Source: Myxococcaceae bacterium | Lineage (GTDB): Bacteria; Myxococcota; Myxococcia; Myxococcales; Myxococcaceae | Assembly (NCBI GenBank): GCA_016793095.1 | Contig: JAEUJQ010000073.1 | Coordinates: 182,956 to 246,955, forward strand | Direction: 5' to 3' | DNA: 64,000 nucleotides | Shown: positions 52,038 to 61,067 of the stretch, one piece after another | How positions within the stretch are numbered: position 1 is the stretch's first letter | Layout of the letters: the number at the start of each line of letters is the position of its first letter | Translations under genes and position numbers: made by a program | The notes under the pieces: generated by a model | Seen by the model: the letters and a program-made list of their open reading frames with translations, nothing else | What the model was told of the DNA's origin: nothing | The model's database searches: none

Positions 52038-52355
52038 TCACCTCAGCGAGGCCACCTCTTTCTCGAGAGCCGTTGCCTGCTGTTCGGTCATCCCACGGCT
52101 CACCACGGGCACCGCGCGCCTGAGGTACTCGGCGCCCTCGTAGGTCGCGTCGAAGGGTTTGCCCCAGCGGTCGATGAACTCCAGCCGGATGGTGCCGTCG
52201 GCGTTGCGGGTCAGCCTCGGCTGCGCGGCCGGAGCCGTCACGTCCGGCGTCGCGACGGTTGCAGGCGCGGGCGGGGCGGCCGGTTGCGGCGCCTCGGGCG
52301 CAGGCTTGCAGGCGTGGAGGAGGCAGACGAAGAAGGTGAGGAAGAGTCGTTTCAT
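52038..52355 (-). CDS. Small lipoprotein coupled to the giant repeat lipoprotein
   Basis: 105 residues from ATG 52355. MKRLFLTFFVCLLHACKPAP is a lipoprotein signal (Cys16). An Ala/Pro linker leads to a compact domain, LTRNADGTIRLEFIDRWGKP and YEGAEYLRRAVPVVSRG. The ATG overlaps the stop of the giant repeat lipoprotein (ATGA), so translation is coupled and the two are probably made together. Function unknown; it could assist or anchor the large protein. Confidence 0.75.
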   Translation of the reverse strand: MKRLFLTFFVCLLHACKPAPEAPQPAAPPAPATVATPDVTAPAAQPRLTRNADGTIRLEFIDRWGKPFDATYEGAEYLRRAVPVVSRGMTEQQATALEKEVASLR

Positions 52356-55300
52356 CGGCAGGCCTGCCTCCGTTGGATGATCCCGAAGTTGCAGTACGAC
52401 TGGGTGCCACAGGCAAACACGCCGCTCCACGTCCCGCAGCTGTTGAGCCACGCCTGTTGGACTCCGCAGGCAGGCGGCGTCGAGTCGGGTTGGTAGACGT
52501 ACATCGAGAGCTGGGTCGCCCACCCGGCGGCGAAGCCGCTGGTGTTGCAGGGGTAGGCATACGTCGGCGTGCCGCAGGTGAACGTGTATGAACAGCCCGT
52601 GAAGCCGTTCGTGTACAGCTGGGTCTCAGCCCCGCTGCAGTTGTAGTCATAGCCTCCGCACCCGGTGCGTGGCGTGTCGAAGTAGGTCGTCTGCCCGTTG
52701 AAAGCGTCGGGGTCGGAGTCGCAGCAGTCGGCGTTGTTCAACGAGTAGCCCGCCGGCGCCCCGTTCGTGGACGTGCGGCACCGGTTCTGCGCGGAGCCGG
52801 TCCCCTGCCCATCACCATCGCTGTCCACATAGAGCGCCCCGCAGTACCCGCTCGAGCACTCGCAGGCCGCGGCGCACAGCGCGCCGTTGGCCTTGTCCGT
52901 CGCGCACGTGGTGCCGCTGCAGTACGACGCAGCCTTGCACGCCGTCGAGCAGGACCCCGAGCAGGTTGAAGCGCAGAGGCCGGCGCCGTCGCAGGTGTAC
53001 TGGCCGCACGCGTTCTCGGGGTCGGTCCCGGCTCCATAGTTGGTGCAGGTGCCCACCGTGCCTGACAGGTTGCAGGCGGCGCAGGTGCTGCCACAGGAGT
53101 TGTTGCAGCACACGCCGTCGACGCAGTTGCCAGACAGACAGGCGCAGGTGCTCGAGCAGGTGTTGCCCAGCGGTTGGTCGACGGCGCACGTCGTCCCCGT
53201 GCAGTACGCGCCGGCCTTGCACCAGTTGCTGCACGCAGGTTGGCCCGAGCACCCGGTGTAGCAGGCGCCGGCGCCGTTGCAGGTGTAGTTGCCGCAGGCC
53301 GTCTCCGGGTCCGTGCCTTGCGCGCGGTTGGTGCAGACACCCGGCGACGTGCCGTTGCAGTACTGGCACCCGCCGCCGCACGCCGCGTCGCAGCACACGC
53401 CGTCCGTGCAGAACCCGCTCGAGCACTGGTTCGCCGCGCCGCACGTCTGGCCGTTCGCCTTCTTTGCGGTGCAGACGTTGCCGCTGCAGTAGTGCGTGCC
53501 CATGCATTGGGCGTCGGTCGTGCAGCTCGTGTAGCAGGCCGACCCGTTGCACGCGTAGCCGAAGCACGACGTTGGCGTCTGCGGGCTGCACGTGGGCGTG
53601 GGGATGCAACGCGGTGCGGGGGTGAGGATGCCGTTCGAGCACGTCGTGGTGCCGCAGAACGTCCCCTCAGCCTGGTAGGCGTCTCCCGGACAGGTCGTGC
53701 TGCTCCCGGTGCAGAACTCGGCGATGTCACAGGGGCCGGCGGACGCGCGGCACTGGGTGGAGGAGTTGGCGTAGCGCGCGGTGCAGCCATTCGTCGTCCC
53801 ATCGCACGTGTCGTCCGCGTCGCAGACGCCGCTGGCCGCCAGGCAGACGACGCCGGAAGCGCGCTTGGCGTCAGTCGGGCAGGCCGCGTTGCTGCCCGTG
53901 CATGACTCGCCGATGTCACAGGGCCCCGCGGCGGCGCGGCACCAGGTCCCCGAAGAGACGAGCACATCGGCGGGACAGGTGACGTTCGTGCCGTCGCAGT
54001 ACTCGGCGAGGTCGCAGGTGCCCGCAGCGTTGCGGCACACGGTGCTGCTCGGTGCGCGGACGTCGCTCGGACAGCTCGCCGAGTTGCCAGGGCACGTCTC
54101 CGCCACGTCGCAGACGCCCGCTGCAGCCCGACAGGTGGAGCTGGAGCCGAGGTAGGTGTTGGTTGGGCAGGTCGCGCTGGAGCCGCTGCAGTACTCGGCG
54201 ACGTCGCAGACCCCGGCCGCGGCCCGGCAGACGGTGGCCGACGACATGAAGGTGCAGGTCCCGAGGTTGCCCGGCAGGTTGCACGCGTCACACGCCCCAT
54301 TACAGGCCGAGTTGCAGCAGTAGCCATCGACACAGGAGCCCGAGGTGCACTGGGTGCTGCTGGTGCAGCTCGACCCGTTGGCCAGCTTCGGCAGGCACGT
54401 GGAGCCGCTGCAGTACTGGCTCGACGTGCAGCCCGTGGTGTCTGCGGGACACGTGACGCCCGAGCCCGTGCAGCTCTCCGCAGGGTCGCACCCGCCCGTC
54501 GACGAGCGGCACACCGTCGAGGACGAGAGGTAGCCGTCAGCGGGGCACGCGGCCATCGAGCCGGTGCAGTTCTCGGCCTGGTCGCAGACGTCCGCTGCGT
54601 CGCGGCAGATCAGCGAGGCGCCGGCGAAGCCGTCGGTGGGGCACGCGGCGCTCGAACCAGAACACGTCTCGGCCACGTCACACGGGCCCGCCACCGTGCG
54701 ACAGGTGGTGCCCGCGCCGAGGAAGCTGTCGAGGGGGCAGGTCGCGCTCGCGCCCGTGCAGTTCTCCGCCACGTCGCAGGGGCCCGCGCCCATGCGGCAC
54801 GTGGTGGAGGCGGTCGCGAAGGTGTCAGCCGGGCAGGCTGCTGACGAGCCCGAGCACGTCTCGGCGACGTCGCAGACGCCGGCTGCGTCACGGCACGACG
54901 TGCCCACTCCGACGAACCCGTCAGCCGGGCAGGTGGCGCTCGAGCCCGTGCACCGCTCGTCGACGTCGCAGGGCCCCGCCGCGCCCCGGCACACGACGCT
55001 CGAGGTCGCGTACGCCGGCGCGCAGGCGTTCGAGGCTCCGTCGCAGGTGTCGTCCACGTCGCAGGCATCGCCAGACCTGGCCTGACACACGAAGCCGGCT
55101 GCCCGCTTCGAGTCCGAAGGGCACGCCGTGCCGAAGCCCGTGCAGAACTCCGCGACGTCGCACGAGCCGCCGCTGGCCCGGCACTGGGTCGACGAGGAGG
55201 CGTAGGTCACCGGGCAGTCCGACGTCGTCCCCGTGCACGTGTCGTTGACGTCGCAGTCGCCGCTCGCAGCGAGGCAGACGGTACCTGCGCTGACGTAGCC

Positions 55301-58300
55301 GTTGCCGGGGCACGCGGGCCCGGTGCCGGTGCAGCTCTCGGCGACGTCGCATGGCCCTGCGGCGCCCCGGCACTCGACCGTGTTGGGCCGGAACCCGTCG
55401 GAGGGACAATCAACGCTGGTGCCGTCGCAGCTCTCAGCGACGTCGCACGTGCCCGCTGACGCGCGGCACTGGGTCGAGCTCGGCGAGCGGAGGTCGGAAG
55501 GACACGCGGCGGACGTCCCCAGGCACTGCTCCGCCGGGTCGCAGACGCCAGCGGAGGCGCGACAGACGGTGGTCGAGGGCAAGAACCCGTCGGCAGGGCA
55601 GGCCGCCGCCGTGCCAGAGCAGGTCTCGGGCGTGTCGCAGCTGCCGTTGGAGGCACGACACACGGTGGCGGGCGGCTCGAAGACGTCGGCGGGGCACAAC
55701 CCCGACAGACCGGAGCACGTCTCTGCGACGTCGCAGGGGCCGGCGGCGGCGCGACACGAGGTGCCCGTCGTCGCCAGACCATCGGCGGGACATGAGGCGC
55801 TGGTGCCAGAGCAGGTCTCCGCGACATCGCAGCTGCCGGTCGCAGCGCGGCAGGTGACGCCGCCGCCCGCCAGCACGTCGGACGGACACGCCGCCGAGGC
55901 GCCGTCGCAGGTCTCCGCGAGGTCGCAGAGGTCCGTCGCAGCACGGCACACGGCTCCATTCGACGCCAGCGCGTCGGCGGGGCAGGTGCTGCTCGTGCCG
56001 GTGCACGTCTCGGCGGGGTCGCACGCGCCGGCGCTGCTGCGGCACACCGTGGAGGCGGGGCTGTTGGTGCAGGCGCCGACGCTGCCGGCGATGTTGCAGG
56101 CGTCGCACGCGCCGTCGCAGGCCGCGTTGCAGCAGAACCCATCGACGCAGAAGCCGGACAGGCACATGGAGCCAGAGGTGCACGCGACGCCGTTGGCCAC
56201 CTGCGGGAGGCACATGCCAGACATGCTGCAGTAGGTCATGCCCATGCAGCCCGTGATGTCAGCGGGACACGCCGCGCTCGAGCCGGTGCAGTTCTCGGCG
56301 GAGTCGCAGCCGCCCACCTGCGCGCGGCACTCGAAGCTCGCGGGCCTCAGGGCGTCGGTGGGGCAGCTCGCTGACGCGCCGTCGCAGGTCTCGATCGCGT
56401 CACAGACGTCGGTGGCGGACCGGCAGACGGTGCCCGCCATCGCGAAGGCGTCGCCGGGGCACTGCTCGCCGACGCCGTCGCAGAGCTCGGTGGCGTCACA
56501 CACGCCGGCCGACGCGCGGCAGACCGAGCCGACGCCGCGCACCGAGTTCGCCGGACAGCTGGCCTCGAACCCGCTGCAGTTCTCGGCCACGTCACAGGCG
56601 CCAGCCGAAGCCCGGCACTGGGTCGTGTTCGCCGCGAAGCCGTCGAGCGGACAGGTCGCCGAGCTGCCGGTGCAGGTCTCGGCCACGTCGCAGACGCCCG
56701 CGACCGGCCGGCAGATGGCGCCCATCATGGTGAACCCGTCAGCGGGGCAGGCGGGCCCGGTACCCGGGCACGCCTCGGCCACGTCGCACACCCCGACCGC
56801 GGGACGACACTGGGTGCCGGCGGTGACGAAGCGGGCCGCGCAGGTGTCGCTGGCGCCGTCGCAGGTGTCGTCCACGTCGCAGGCCTGGCCGCTCGAGGCC
56901 AGGCACACCGCTCCCAGGGGACGCTTGCCGTCGGCGGGGCAGGTGCTGCCGACGCCGTTGCAGGACTCCGCCTGGTCGCAGGGGCCCATCGACGCGCGGC
57001 ACACCACGGTGGTGTCGGCGACGCGCGTCTGGCAGTTCGCCGTCAGCCCGTCGCAGATGTCATCGACGTCGCACGCGCCGCTCGCCGGCAGGCACACGGT
57101 GTTGGCCGGGCGGAACGCGTTCGAAGGGCAGTTGGGCGAAGCGCCGGTGCATTCCTCTGCCGGGTCGCACGGGCCCGTCGAGGTGCGGCAGACCTCTCCG
57201 AAGAAGCGGAAGCCGTTGACCGGGCACGCTGCGCCCACGCCGTCGCACGTCTCGGCCACGTCGCAGGAGCCCGTCGGCGGTCGGCACGTCACCGAGGCGC
57301 CGCTGCGCACGTCAGCCGGGCAGGCCGCGCCACCGCCCGAGCAGAACTCCTCCGGGTCGCACACGCCCTGAGACGCGCGGCACGAGGTGGACGGCGAGGC
57401 GAAGCCGTCGGCCGGGCATGCCGGCCCCAGTCCGGTGCAGGACTCGGCGACATCGCACGCGCCCGCGGAGCTGCGGCAGACGGTGGCGTTCGTCGCGAAG
57501 CCGTCGCCGGGGCAGGTGGGGCTCGCTCCGGAGCACGTCTCGGCGACGTCGCACGGCCCCATCGAGCCTCGGCACTCCTGGCCGTTGGGCGCGAACGCGT
57601 TGGGCGGGCAGGTCGCAGAGGAGCCGGTGCAGGTCTCCGCCACGTCACAGGGGCCGATGGCCGGTCCACAGACGACGTTGGCGGCGAACAGCACGTCAGC
57701 CGGGCAGGCCGCCGACGAGCCGTTGCACAGCTCGGCCACGTCGCAGCCCCCGGCCGACGGCCGGCACACGTTCCCGTTCTGAAGCGCGTCGGCCGGGCAC
57801 GCTGCGCTGGTGCCGGTGCAGCTCTCGGCGACGTCGCACAACCCGGCGGACGGGCGGCACACGGTGGTGGACGGCAGGTTCGAGCAGGTGCCGGCCGAGC
57901 CTGCGAGGTTGCAGGCATCGCACGCGCCGTTGCACGCCGAGTTGCAGCACACGCCGTCGACGCAGAAGCCCGACGTACACTGGGCGTCGGCGGTGCAGGT
58001 GGTGCCGTTGGACAGCTTATTCACGCACATGGTGCCCGAGCAGTACTGGGTCGACGGGCACGAGCTCTGGTCGGTCGGGCACTGCTTCGAGGCGCCGTCG
58101 CAGGTCTCGGCGGCGTCGCACGAGCCCATGCTGGCGCGGCAGACGAAGGTGTTGGCGCGCACCCCGTCGCCAGGGCACATGGCGGAGGCGCCGGTGCAGC
58201 TCTCGGCCACGTCGCAGCCGCCGGGGTCAGCGGCGCGACACGTCTGCGTCGAGGGGGCGTAGCCGTCGGCAGGACATTGCGCCGAGCTGCCGCTGCACGA

Positions 58301-59410
58301 CTCGGCGACGTCGCAGGAGCCGGTCTGTGCGCGACACATGGTCCCGGCGCCGGCGAAGCCATCCATCGGGCAGGCGGCGGCCGCTCCGGTGCACGTCTCG
58401 GCGACGTCGCAGACGTCGGTCTGCGCGCGACAGGTGACGGACGAGCCGGCGAAGGCGTCGAAGGGACACAACGCGCTGTTGCCCGGGCACGTCTCGGCGA
58501 GGTCGCAGGGCCCGGCGGCGGCGCGGCACGTCTGGGTCGAGGGCGCGAGCTGATCGCTGGGGCACGTCGCTGAGCTGCCGGTGCACGTCTCGGCGGTGTC
58601 ACAAGCACCCGCGGGCGCGCGGCACTCGCGGGTGGCCGGCGCGAAAGCGTCGCCGGGGCACGCGGCGCTGGTGCCGTCGCAGGTCTCCTCGACGTCGCAG
58701 ACGCCGGCGGCCGCGCGACAGCGGGTGCCGGAGCCGACGACGCGGTCGGCCGGACAGTCCCCCGAACCTCCTGAGCAGAAGTCGGCGACGTCACAGGCGC
58801 CGTTCACCGGACGGCACTCGGTGCTGGCGCTCTGGAACCTGTCGGCTGGGCAGGCGGCGGTGGTGCCCGAGCAGGTCTCCTCGACGTCGCAGGGGCCGGT
58901 GGCCGCGCGGCAGACCGAGCCGTTGGGATCCAACGTGTCAGCCGGGCACGCGCCCGCGGAGCACACCTCGACCGCGTCACAGTCACCGGCCACCGCGCGG
59001 CACAGCACCGCCTCGCAGTCCGGGTCGGCACAGTCGACGAGCTGGTCGCCGTCGTTGTCCTGCTGGTCGAAGCAGCTGTCGCTGCTGGAGCCTTCGCCCA
59101 CGCCGCCGTCGCGCGCGCCCCCGTCAGCGCCGCCGTCCGTTCCTGCGTCCGCTCCGGCGTCGGGGCGGCTGCCGCCGTCCTCGGCCTGCCCCGCGTCGGC
59201 CGGCTGCCCGGCGTCGAGGCGAGGCTCGCTGCTCCCCTCGGCCACGCACACCTTCGCGGCGCTGCAGAACTGGTTGCGTGGACAGTTCGCGTCGCTCTCG
59301 CAGGGCGCCCCCGTCAGCACGGGGAAACAGGCGTTGGCGAGGAGGACCGAGCCGAGGGCTGCGGCCAACCAGGTGATGACGCGGGCGAGGCTCCGCTGGT
59401 GCGCGCTCAT
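52352..59410 (-). CDS. Giant lipoprotein with about 50 disintegrin-like repeats
   Basis: 2352 residues. The signal ends in LLANAC (lipobox Cys28), then a Cys-rich motif and a long Asp/Gly/Ala linker. From about residue 135 come about 50 units of 31-33 residues with the pattern CR-x5-CD-x2-E-x-C-x-G-x2-x2-CP-x-D, strikingly like the ADAM/snake-venom disintegrin core. Units are grouped 10, 17, 17 and 6, separated by three longer CCN-x-AC-x-G-x-CDACN modules spaced exactly 1815 bp apart. The C-terminal 380 residues hold three more such modules and a non-repetitive end. Extracellular adhesion is a reasonable guess, not shown. It is followed by a coupled small lipoprotein. Confidence 0.92.
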   Translation of the reverse strand: MSAHQRSLARVITWLAAALGSVLLANACFPVLTGAPCESDANCPRNQFCSAAKVCVAEGSSEPRLDAGQPADAGQAEDGGSRPDAGADAGTDGGADGGARDGGVGEGSSSDSCFDQQDNDGDQLVDCADPDCEAVLCRAVAGDCDAVEVCSAGACPADTLDPNGSVCRAATGPCDVEETCSGTTAACPADRFQSASTECRPVNGACDVADFCSGGSGDCPADRVVGSGTRCRAAAGVCDVEETCDGTSAACPGDAFAPATRECRAPAGACDTAETCTGSSATCPSDQLAPSTQTCRAAAGPCDLAETCPGNSALCPFDAFAGSSVTCRAQTDVCDVAETCTGAAAACPMDGFAGAGTMCRAQTGSCDVAESCSGSSAQCPADGYAPSTQTCRAADPGGCDVAESCTGASAMCPGDGVRANTFVCRASMGSCDAAETCDGASKQCPTDQSSCPSTQYCSGTMCVNKLSNGTTCTADAQCTSGFCVDGVCCNSACNGACDACNLAGSAGTCSNLPSTTVCRPSAGLCDVAESCTGTSAACPADALQNGNVCRPSAGGCDVAELCNGSSAACPADVLFAANVVCGPAIGPCDVAETCTGSSATCPPNAFAPNGQECRGSMGPCDVAETCSGASPTCPGDGFATNATVCRSSAGACDVAESCTGLGPACPADGFASPSTSCRASQGVCDPEEFCSGGGAACPADVRSGASVTCRPPTGSCDVAETCDGVGAACPVNGFRFFGEVCRTSTGPCDPAEECTGASPNCPSNAFRPANTVCLPASGACDVDDICDGLTANCQTRVADTTVVCRASMGPCDQAESCNGVGSTCPADGKRPLGAVCLASSGQACDVDDTCDGASDTCAARFVTAGTQCRPAVGVCDVAEACPGTGPACPADGFTMMGAICRPVAGVCDVAETCTGSSATCPLDGFAANTTQCRASAGACDVAENCSGFEASCPANSVRGVGSVCRASAGVCDATELCDGVGEQCPGDAFAMAGTVCRSATDVCDAIETCDGASASCPTDALRPASFECRAQVGGCDSAENCTGSSAACPADITGCMGMTYCSMSGMCLPQVANGVACTSGSMCLSGFCVDGFCCNAACDGACDACNIAGSVGACTNSPASTVCRSSAGACDPAETCTGTSSTCPADALASNGAVCRAATDLCDLAETCDGASAACPSDVLAGGGVTCRAATGSCDVAETCSGTSASCPADGLATTGTSCRAAAGPCDVAETCSGLSGLCPADVFEPPATVCRASNGSCDTPETCSGTAAACPADGFLPSTTVCRASAGVCDPAEQCLGTSAACPSDLRSPSSTQCRASAGTCDVAESCDGTSVDCPSDGFRPNTVECRGAAGPCDVAESCTGTGPACPGNGYVSAGTVCLAASGDCDVNDTCTGTTSDCPVTYASSSTQCRASGGSCDVAEFCTGFGTACPSDSKRAAGFVCQARSGDACDVDDTCDGASNACAPAYATSSVVCRGAAGPCDVDERCTGSSATCPADGFVGVGTSCRDAAGVCDVAETCSGSSAACPADTFATASTTCRMGAGPCDVAENCTGASATCPLDSFLGAGTTCRTVAGPCDVAETCSGSSAACPTDGFAGASLICRDAADVCDQAENCTGSMAACPADGYLSSSTVCRSSTGGCDPAESCTGSGVTCPADTTGCTSSQYCSGSTCLPKLANGSSCTSSTQCTSGSCVDGYCCNSACNGACDACNLPGNLGTCTFMSSATVCRAAAGVCDVAEYCSGSSATCPTNTYLGSSSTCRAAAGVCDVAETCPGNSASCPSDVRAPSSTVCRNAAGTCDLAEYCDGTNVTCPADVLVSSGTWCRAAAGPCDIGESCTGSNAACPTDAKRASGVVCLAASGVCDADDTCDGTTNGCTARYANSSTQCRASAGPCDIAEFCTGSSTTCPGDAYQAEGTFCGTTTCSNGILTPAPRCIPTPTCSPQTPTSCFGYACNGSACYTSCTTDAQCMGTHYCSGNVCTAKKANGQTCGAANQCSSGFCTDGVCCDAACGGGCQYCNGTSPGVCTNRAQGTDPETACGNYTCNGAGACYTGCSGQPACSNWCKAGAYCTGTTCAVDQPLGNTCSSTCACLSGNCVDGVCCNNSCGSTCAACNLSGTVGTCTNYGAGTDPENACGQYTCDGAGLCASTCSGSCSTACKAASYCSGTTCATDKANGALCAAACECSSGYCGALYVDSDGDGQGTGSAQNRCRTSTNGAPAGYSLNNADCCDSDPDAFNGQTTYFDTPRTGCGGYDYNCSGAETQLYTNGFTGCSYTFTCGTPTYAYPCNTSGFAAGWATQLSMYVYQPDSTPPACGVQQAWLNSCGTWSGVFACGTQSYCNFGIIQRRQACR
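54311..57950. repeat. 1815-bp higher-order repeats inside the giant lipoprotein gene
   Basis: The CCN-x2-C-type module sequence (plus strand GTTGCAGCA) occurs at 54311, 56126 and 57941, exactly 1815 bp (605 codons) apart. Between modules there are 17 disintegrin-like units each time. Variant CL- units followed by CD-x-DD occur at the 9th and 11th position of both blocks. This indicates duplication of a whole 17-unit block on top of the single-unit repeat. Confidence 0.85.
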
Positions 59411-59515
59411 GAGAATCCCCGAGTGAAGAGCGCCGCGGCTCCCTTGCGGCGCCAGACGATCAGCTTGTCACAGCGCGGACGAGGTCAACACCGTCGTGAC
59501 GAGAAATATCCGACG

Positions 59516-60079
59516 TCAGCCGACACACGTCTGCGGGTAGTCACGCGACCGCAGCTCCTCGATAGCGCCGTCGGGCCGCACGAGGAGGAGCGTGTCGGAG
59601 CCCCCGAAGCAGCCGTCGTGGCTCGAGACGAGCACCCGTACGCCCTCCGGCGTCTCGGCGAGGTTGGGGCCGCCGCACAGCACGCCGAGGCGCCGCTTGA
59701 GCTCGACCCACGCCTGCGCACGCGCGCGGGGCGGGAAGGTGGAGAGATCGTCCCACGTCGAGGCCTCGTCGATGCGCGTCACCACGCCCTTGCGGGTGAG
59801 GAGTAGCGTCAAGGGGCCCGGGCCGCGCTCGCGCATGTGGCGCTGGGCGGTGGGGGCGAGGCGGGCGAGCTCGGCCTGGCAGGCGGCCGGCTCCGGGGCG
59901 CCGGCGCAGGGCGTGCCGAGGCGCTCGTCGACGGAGTCGAAGTGGTAGACGAGCACGCCGTCGGCGACGCCCGCGAGGCTCGCGCCGAGCGTGTGCGGCG
60001 CGGCGCAGACGTCGGTGTCGAGGCCCCGCCGCAGGCTGCAGCCCGAGCACAGCACCACCGCGATCAGGAAGGGACGCAT
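59516..60079 (-). CDS. Small lipoprotein of unknown function
   Basis: 187 residues from ATG 60079 (MRPFLIAVVLCSGCSLRRGL), lipobox Cys14. The mature part has paired cysteines (DTDVCAAPHTLGASL, TPCAGAPEPAACQAEL) and ends LRSRDYPQTCVG. The sequence VLVSSHDGCFGGSDTLLLVR suggests a beta-propeller-like or roll blade. It is separated from the giant lipoprotein gene by 105 bp on the same strand. No family recognised. Confidence 0.75.
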   Translation of the reverse strand: MRPFLIAVVLCSGCSLRRGLDTDVCAAPHTLGASLAGVADGVLVYHFDSVDERLGTPCAGAPEPAACQAELARLAPTAQRHMRERGPGPLTLLLTRKGVVTRIDEASTWDDLSTFPPRARAQAWVELKRRLGVLCGGPNLAETPEGVRVLVSSHDGCFGGSDTLLLVRPDGAIEELRSRDYPQTCVG

Positions 60080-60170
60080 GGCCTGAGTTGAGCCGTCCGG
60101 CGGCGGCGCGGCAACCACGAAGCGGACGACGCGCGGGCTCATCGGTGGCGAGCGGCTCCCCGTCGCGGGC

Positions 60171-60331
60171 GATGCGCCGACGACGCGGTGGCCCGGTTTT
60201 CGCGCGGCTCGAAGCCGATGCGTCGACGACCCGGCTGTCGAGCGAGCGCCGACGACCCGTCGAGCGAAGCGCCCACGACCCGGTTGTCGAGCGGCCCGAG
60301 GGCGATGCGCCGACGACCTGGCTGTCGAGCG
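60171..60331. repeat. Degenerate tandem repeats in intergenic region
   Basis: In the 289 bp between minus-strand genes (60080-60368), about five copies of a 25-30 bp unit occur (consensus GATGCGCCGACGACCCGGCT followed by GTCGAGCG), at about 60171, 60217, 60247, 60270 and 60303. They differ by small deletions. No gene is evident here. The array may be a recombination or regulatory region upstream of the lipoprotein gene. Confidence 0.7.
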
Positions 60332-60368
60332 CCTCGAGGTCGCAGGATGCGCGCGACCGTGCCACGGC

Positions 60369-61067
60369 TCACCGCACGAAGGTGCGCACGGCCTCCCGCA
60401 CGACCGGCAGGACCTCGGCGAGGCTGAACGTCACCCACGGTGACTTCTTCGCGTACGACCTCCACTTGTTGCGGCTGCCGCGGCTCTGTCCCCAGGTCTC
60501 GTCGTCGAGGAAGCCGTCGAGCGCCGAGAGCGGCATGCGCTGGCTCTCGAAGGACAGGTGAACGGCGCGGCGGGCGAGGTGGCGGTCGAGGGGGACGTGC
60601 CGCAGCAGCAGGTAGAGGTCGGCCATCGTCTTGGCGTGCCAGCGGCCGCGCAGGCCGTGCTCGACGAGGCTGTGCACCTTCCACCCGAACATCACCTCGG
60701 GCGTCACCGCGCGCCACGTGAGGCCCCGCACCGGCGTGGGCACCGGCGCCGCCGCGAGCTGCTCGCCCCAGCCGAAGTCCACCTGCACCGCCTCGACGTC
60801 GCGGCGCACCACCGCGCGCAGCCCGGGGAAGTCGGTCTCTTCCCAGATGACGGTGAACGAGACGTCGGCGCGCACGAGGCCCGCGAAGCGCCGCTCGAGC
60901 ACCGGCCGCAGGGTGGCGGGCGTCCACGCGCCGTCGACGAGGAAGTCGAGGTCGTTGACGCCGCGCGAGGGCACCCAGAGCGAGGTGACGAGGCTGCCGC
61001 GGAGCACGCCCTCGTCGCGCAGGTCGCCGGCGTGCAGGTGCGCGAGCACGTCGTCGAAGAGGGGCAT
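60369..61067 (-). CDS. AbiEii/AbiGii-type nucleotidyltransferase
   Basis: 232 residues from ATG 61067. The N-terminus shows the minimal nucleotidyltransferase signature: Gly24-Ser25 in VLRGSLVTSLWVPSR and the metal-binding DLDFLVDG (Asp39/Asp41), followed by VQVDFGWGEQL as the third acidic strand. KVHSLVEHGLRGRWHAKTMA is the helical motif typical of DUF1814/AbiEii. The ATG overlaps the stop of the ITPase-fusion gene by one base (TGATG), so the pair is translationally coupled. AbiEii toxins modify tRNA 3' ends, but the paired gene here is not an AbiEi antitoxin. Confidence 0.85.
   Translation of the reverse strand: MPLFDDVLAHLHAGDLRDEGVLRGSLVTSLWVPSRGVNDLDFLVDGAWTPATLRPVLERRFAGLVRADVSFTVIWEETDFPGLRAVVRRDVEAVQVDFGWGEQLAAAPVPTPVRGLTWRAVTPEVMFGWKVHSLVEHGLRGRWHAKTMADLYLLLRHVPLDRHLARRAVHLSFESQRMPLSALDGFLDDETWGQSRGSRNKWRSYAKKSPWVTFSLAEVLPVVREAVRTFVR

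Noticed and set aside
52352..59410. CRISPR-like spacing in the repeat region
   Set aside because: Units are coding, imperfect and lack conserved repeats with unique spacers; the periodicity is protein-level (about 96 bp).
52373..59426. Several plus-strand frames with repeated ATSQ/SAGQ peptides
   Set aside because: They are the antisense translation of the disintegrin-like repeats and inherit their periodicity.
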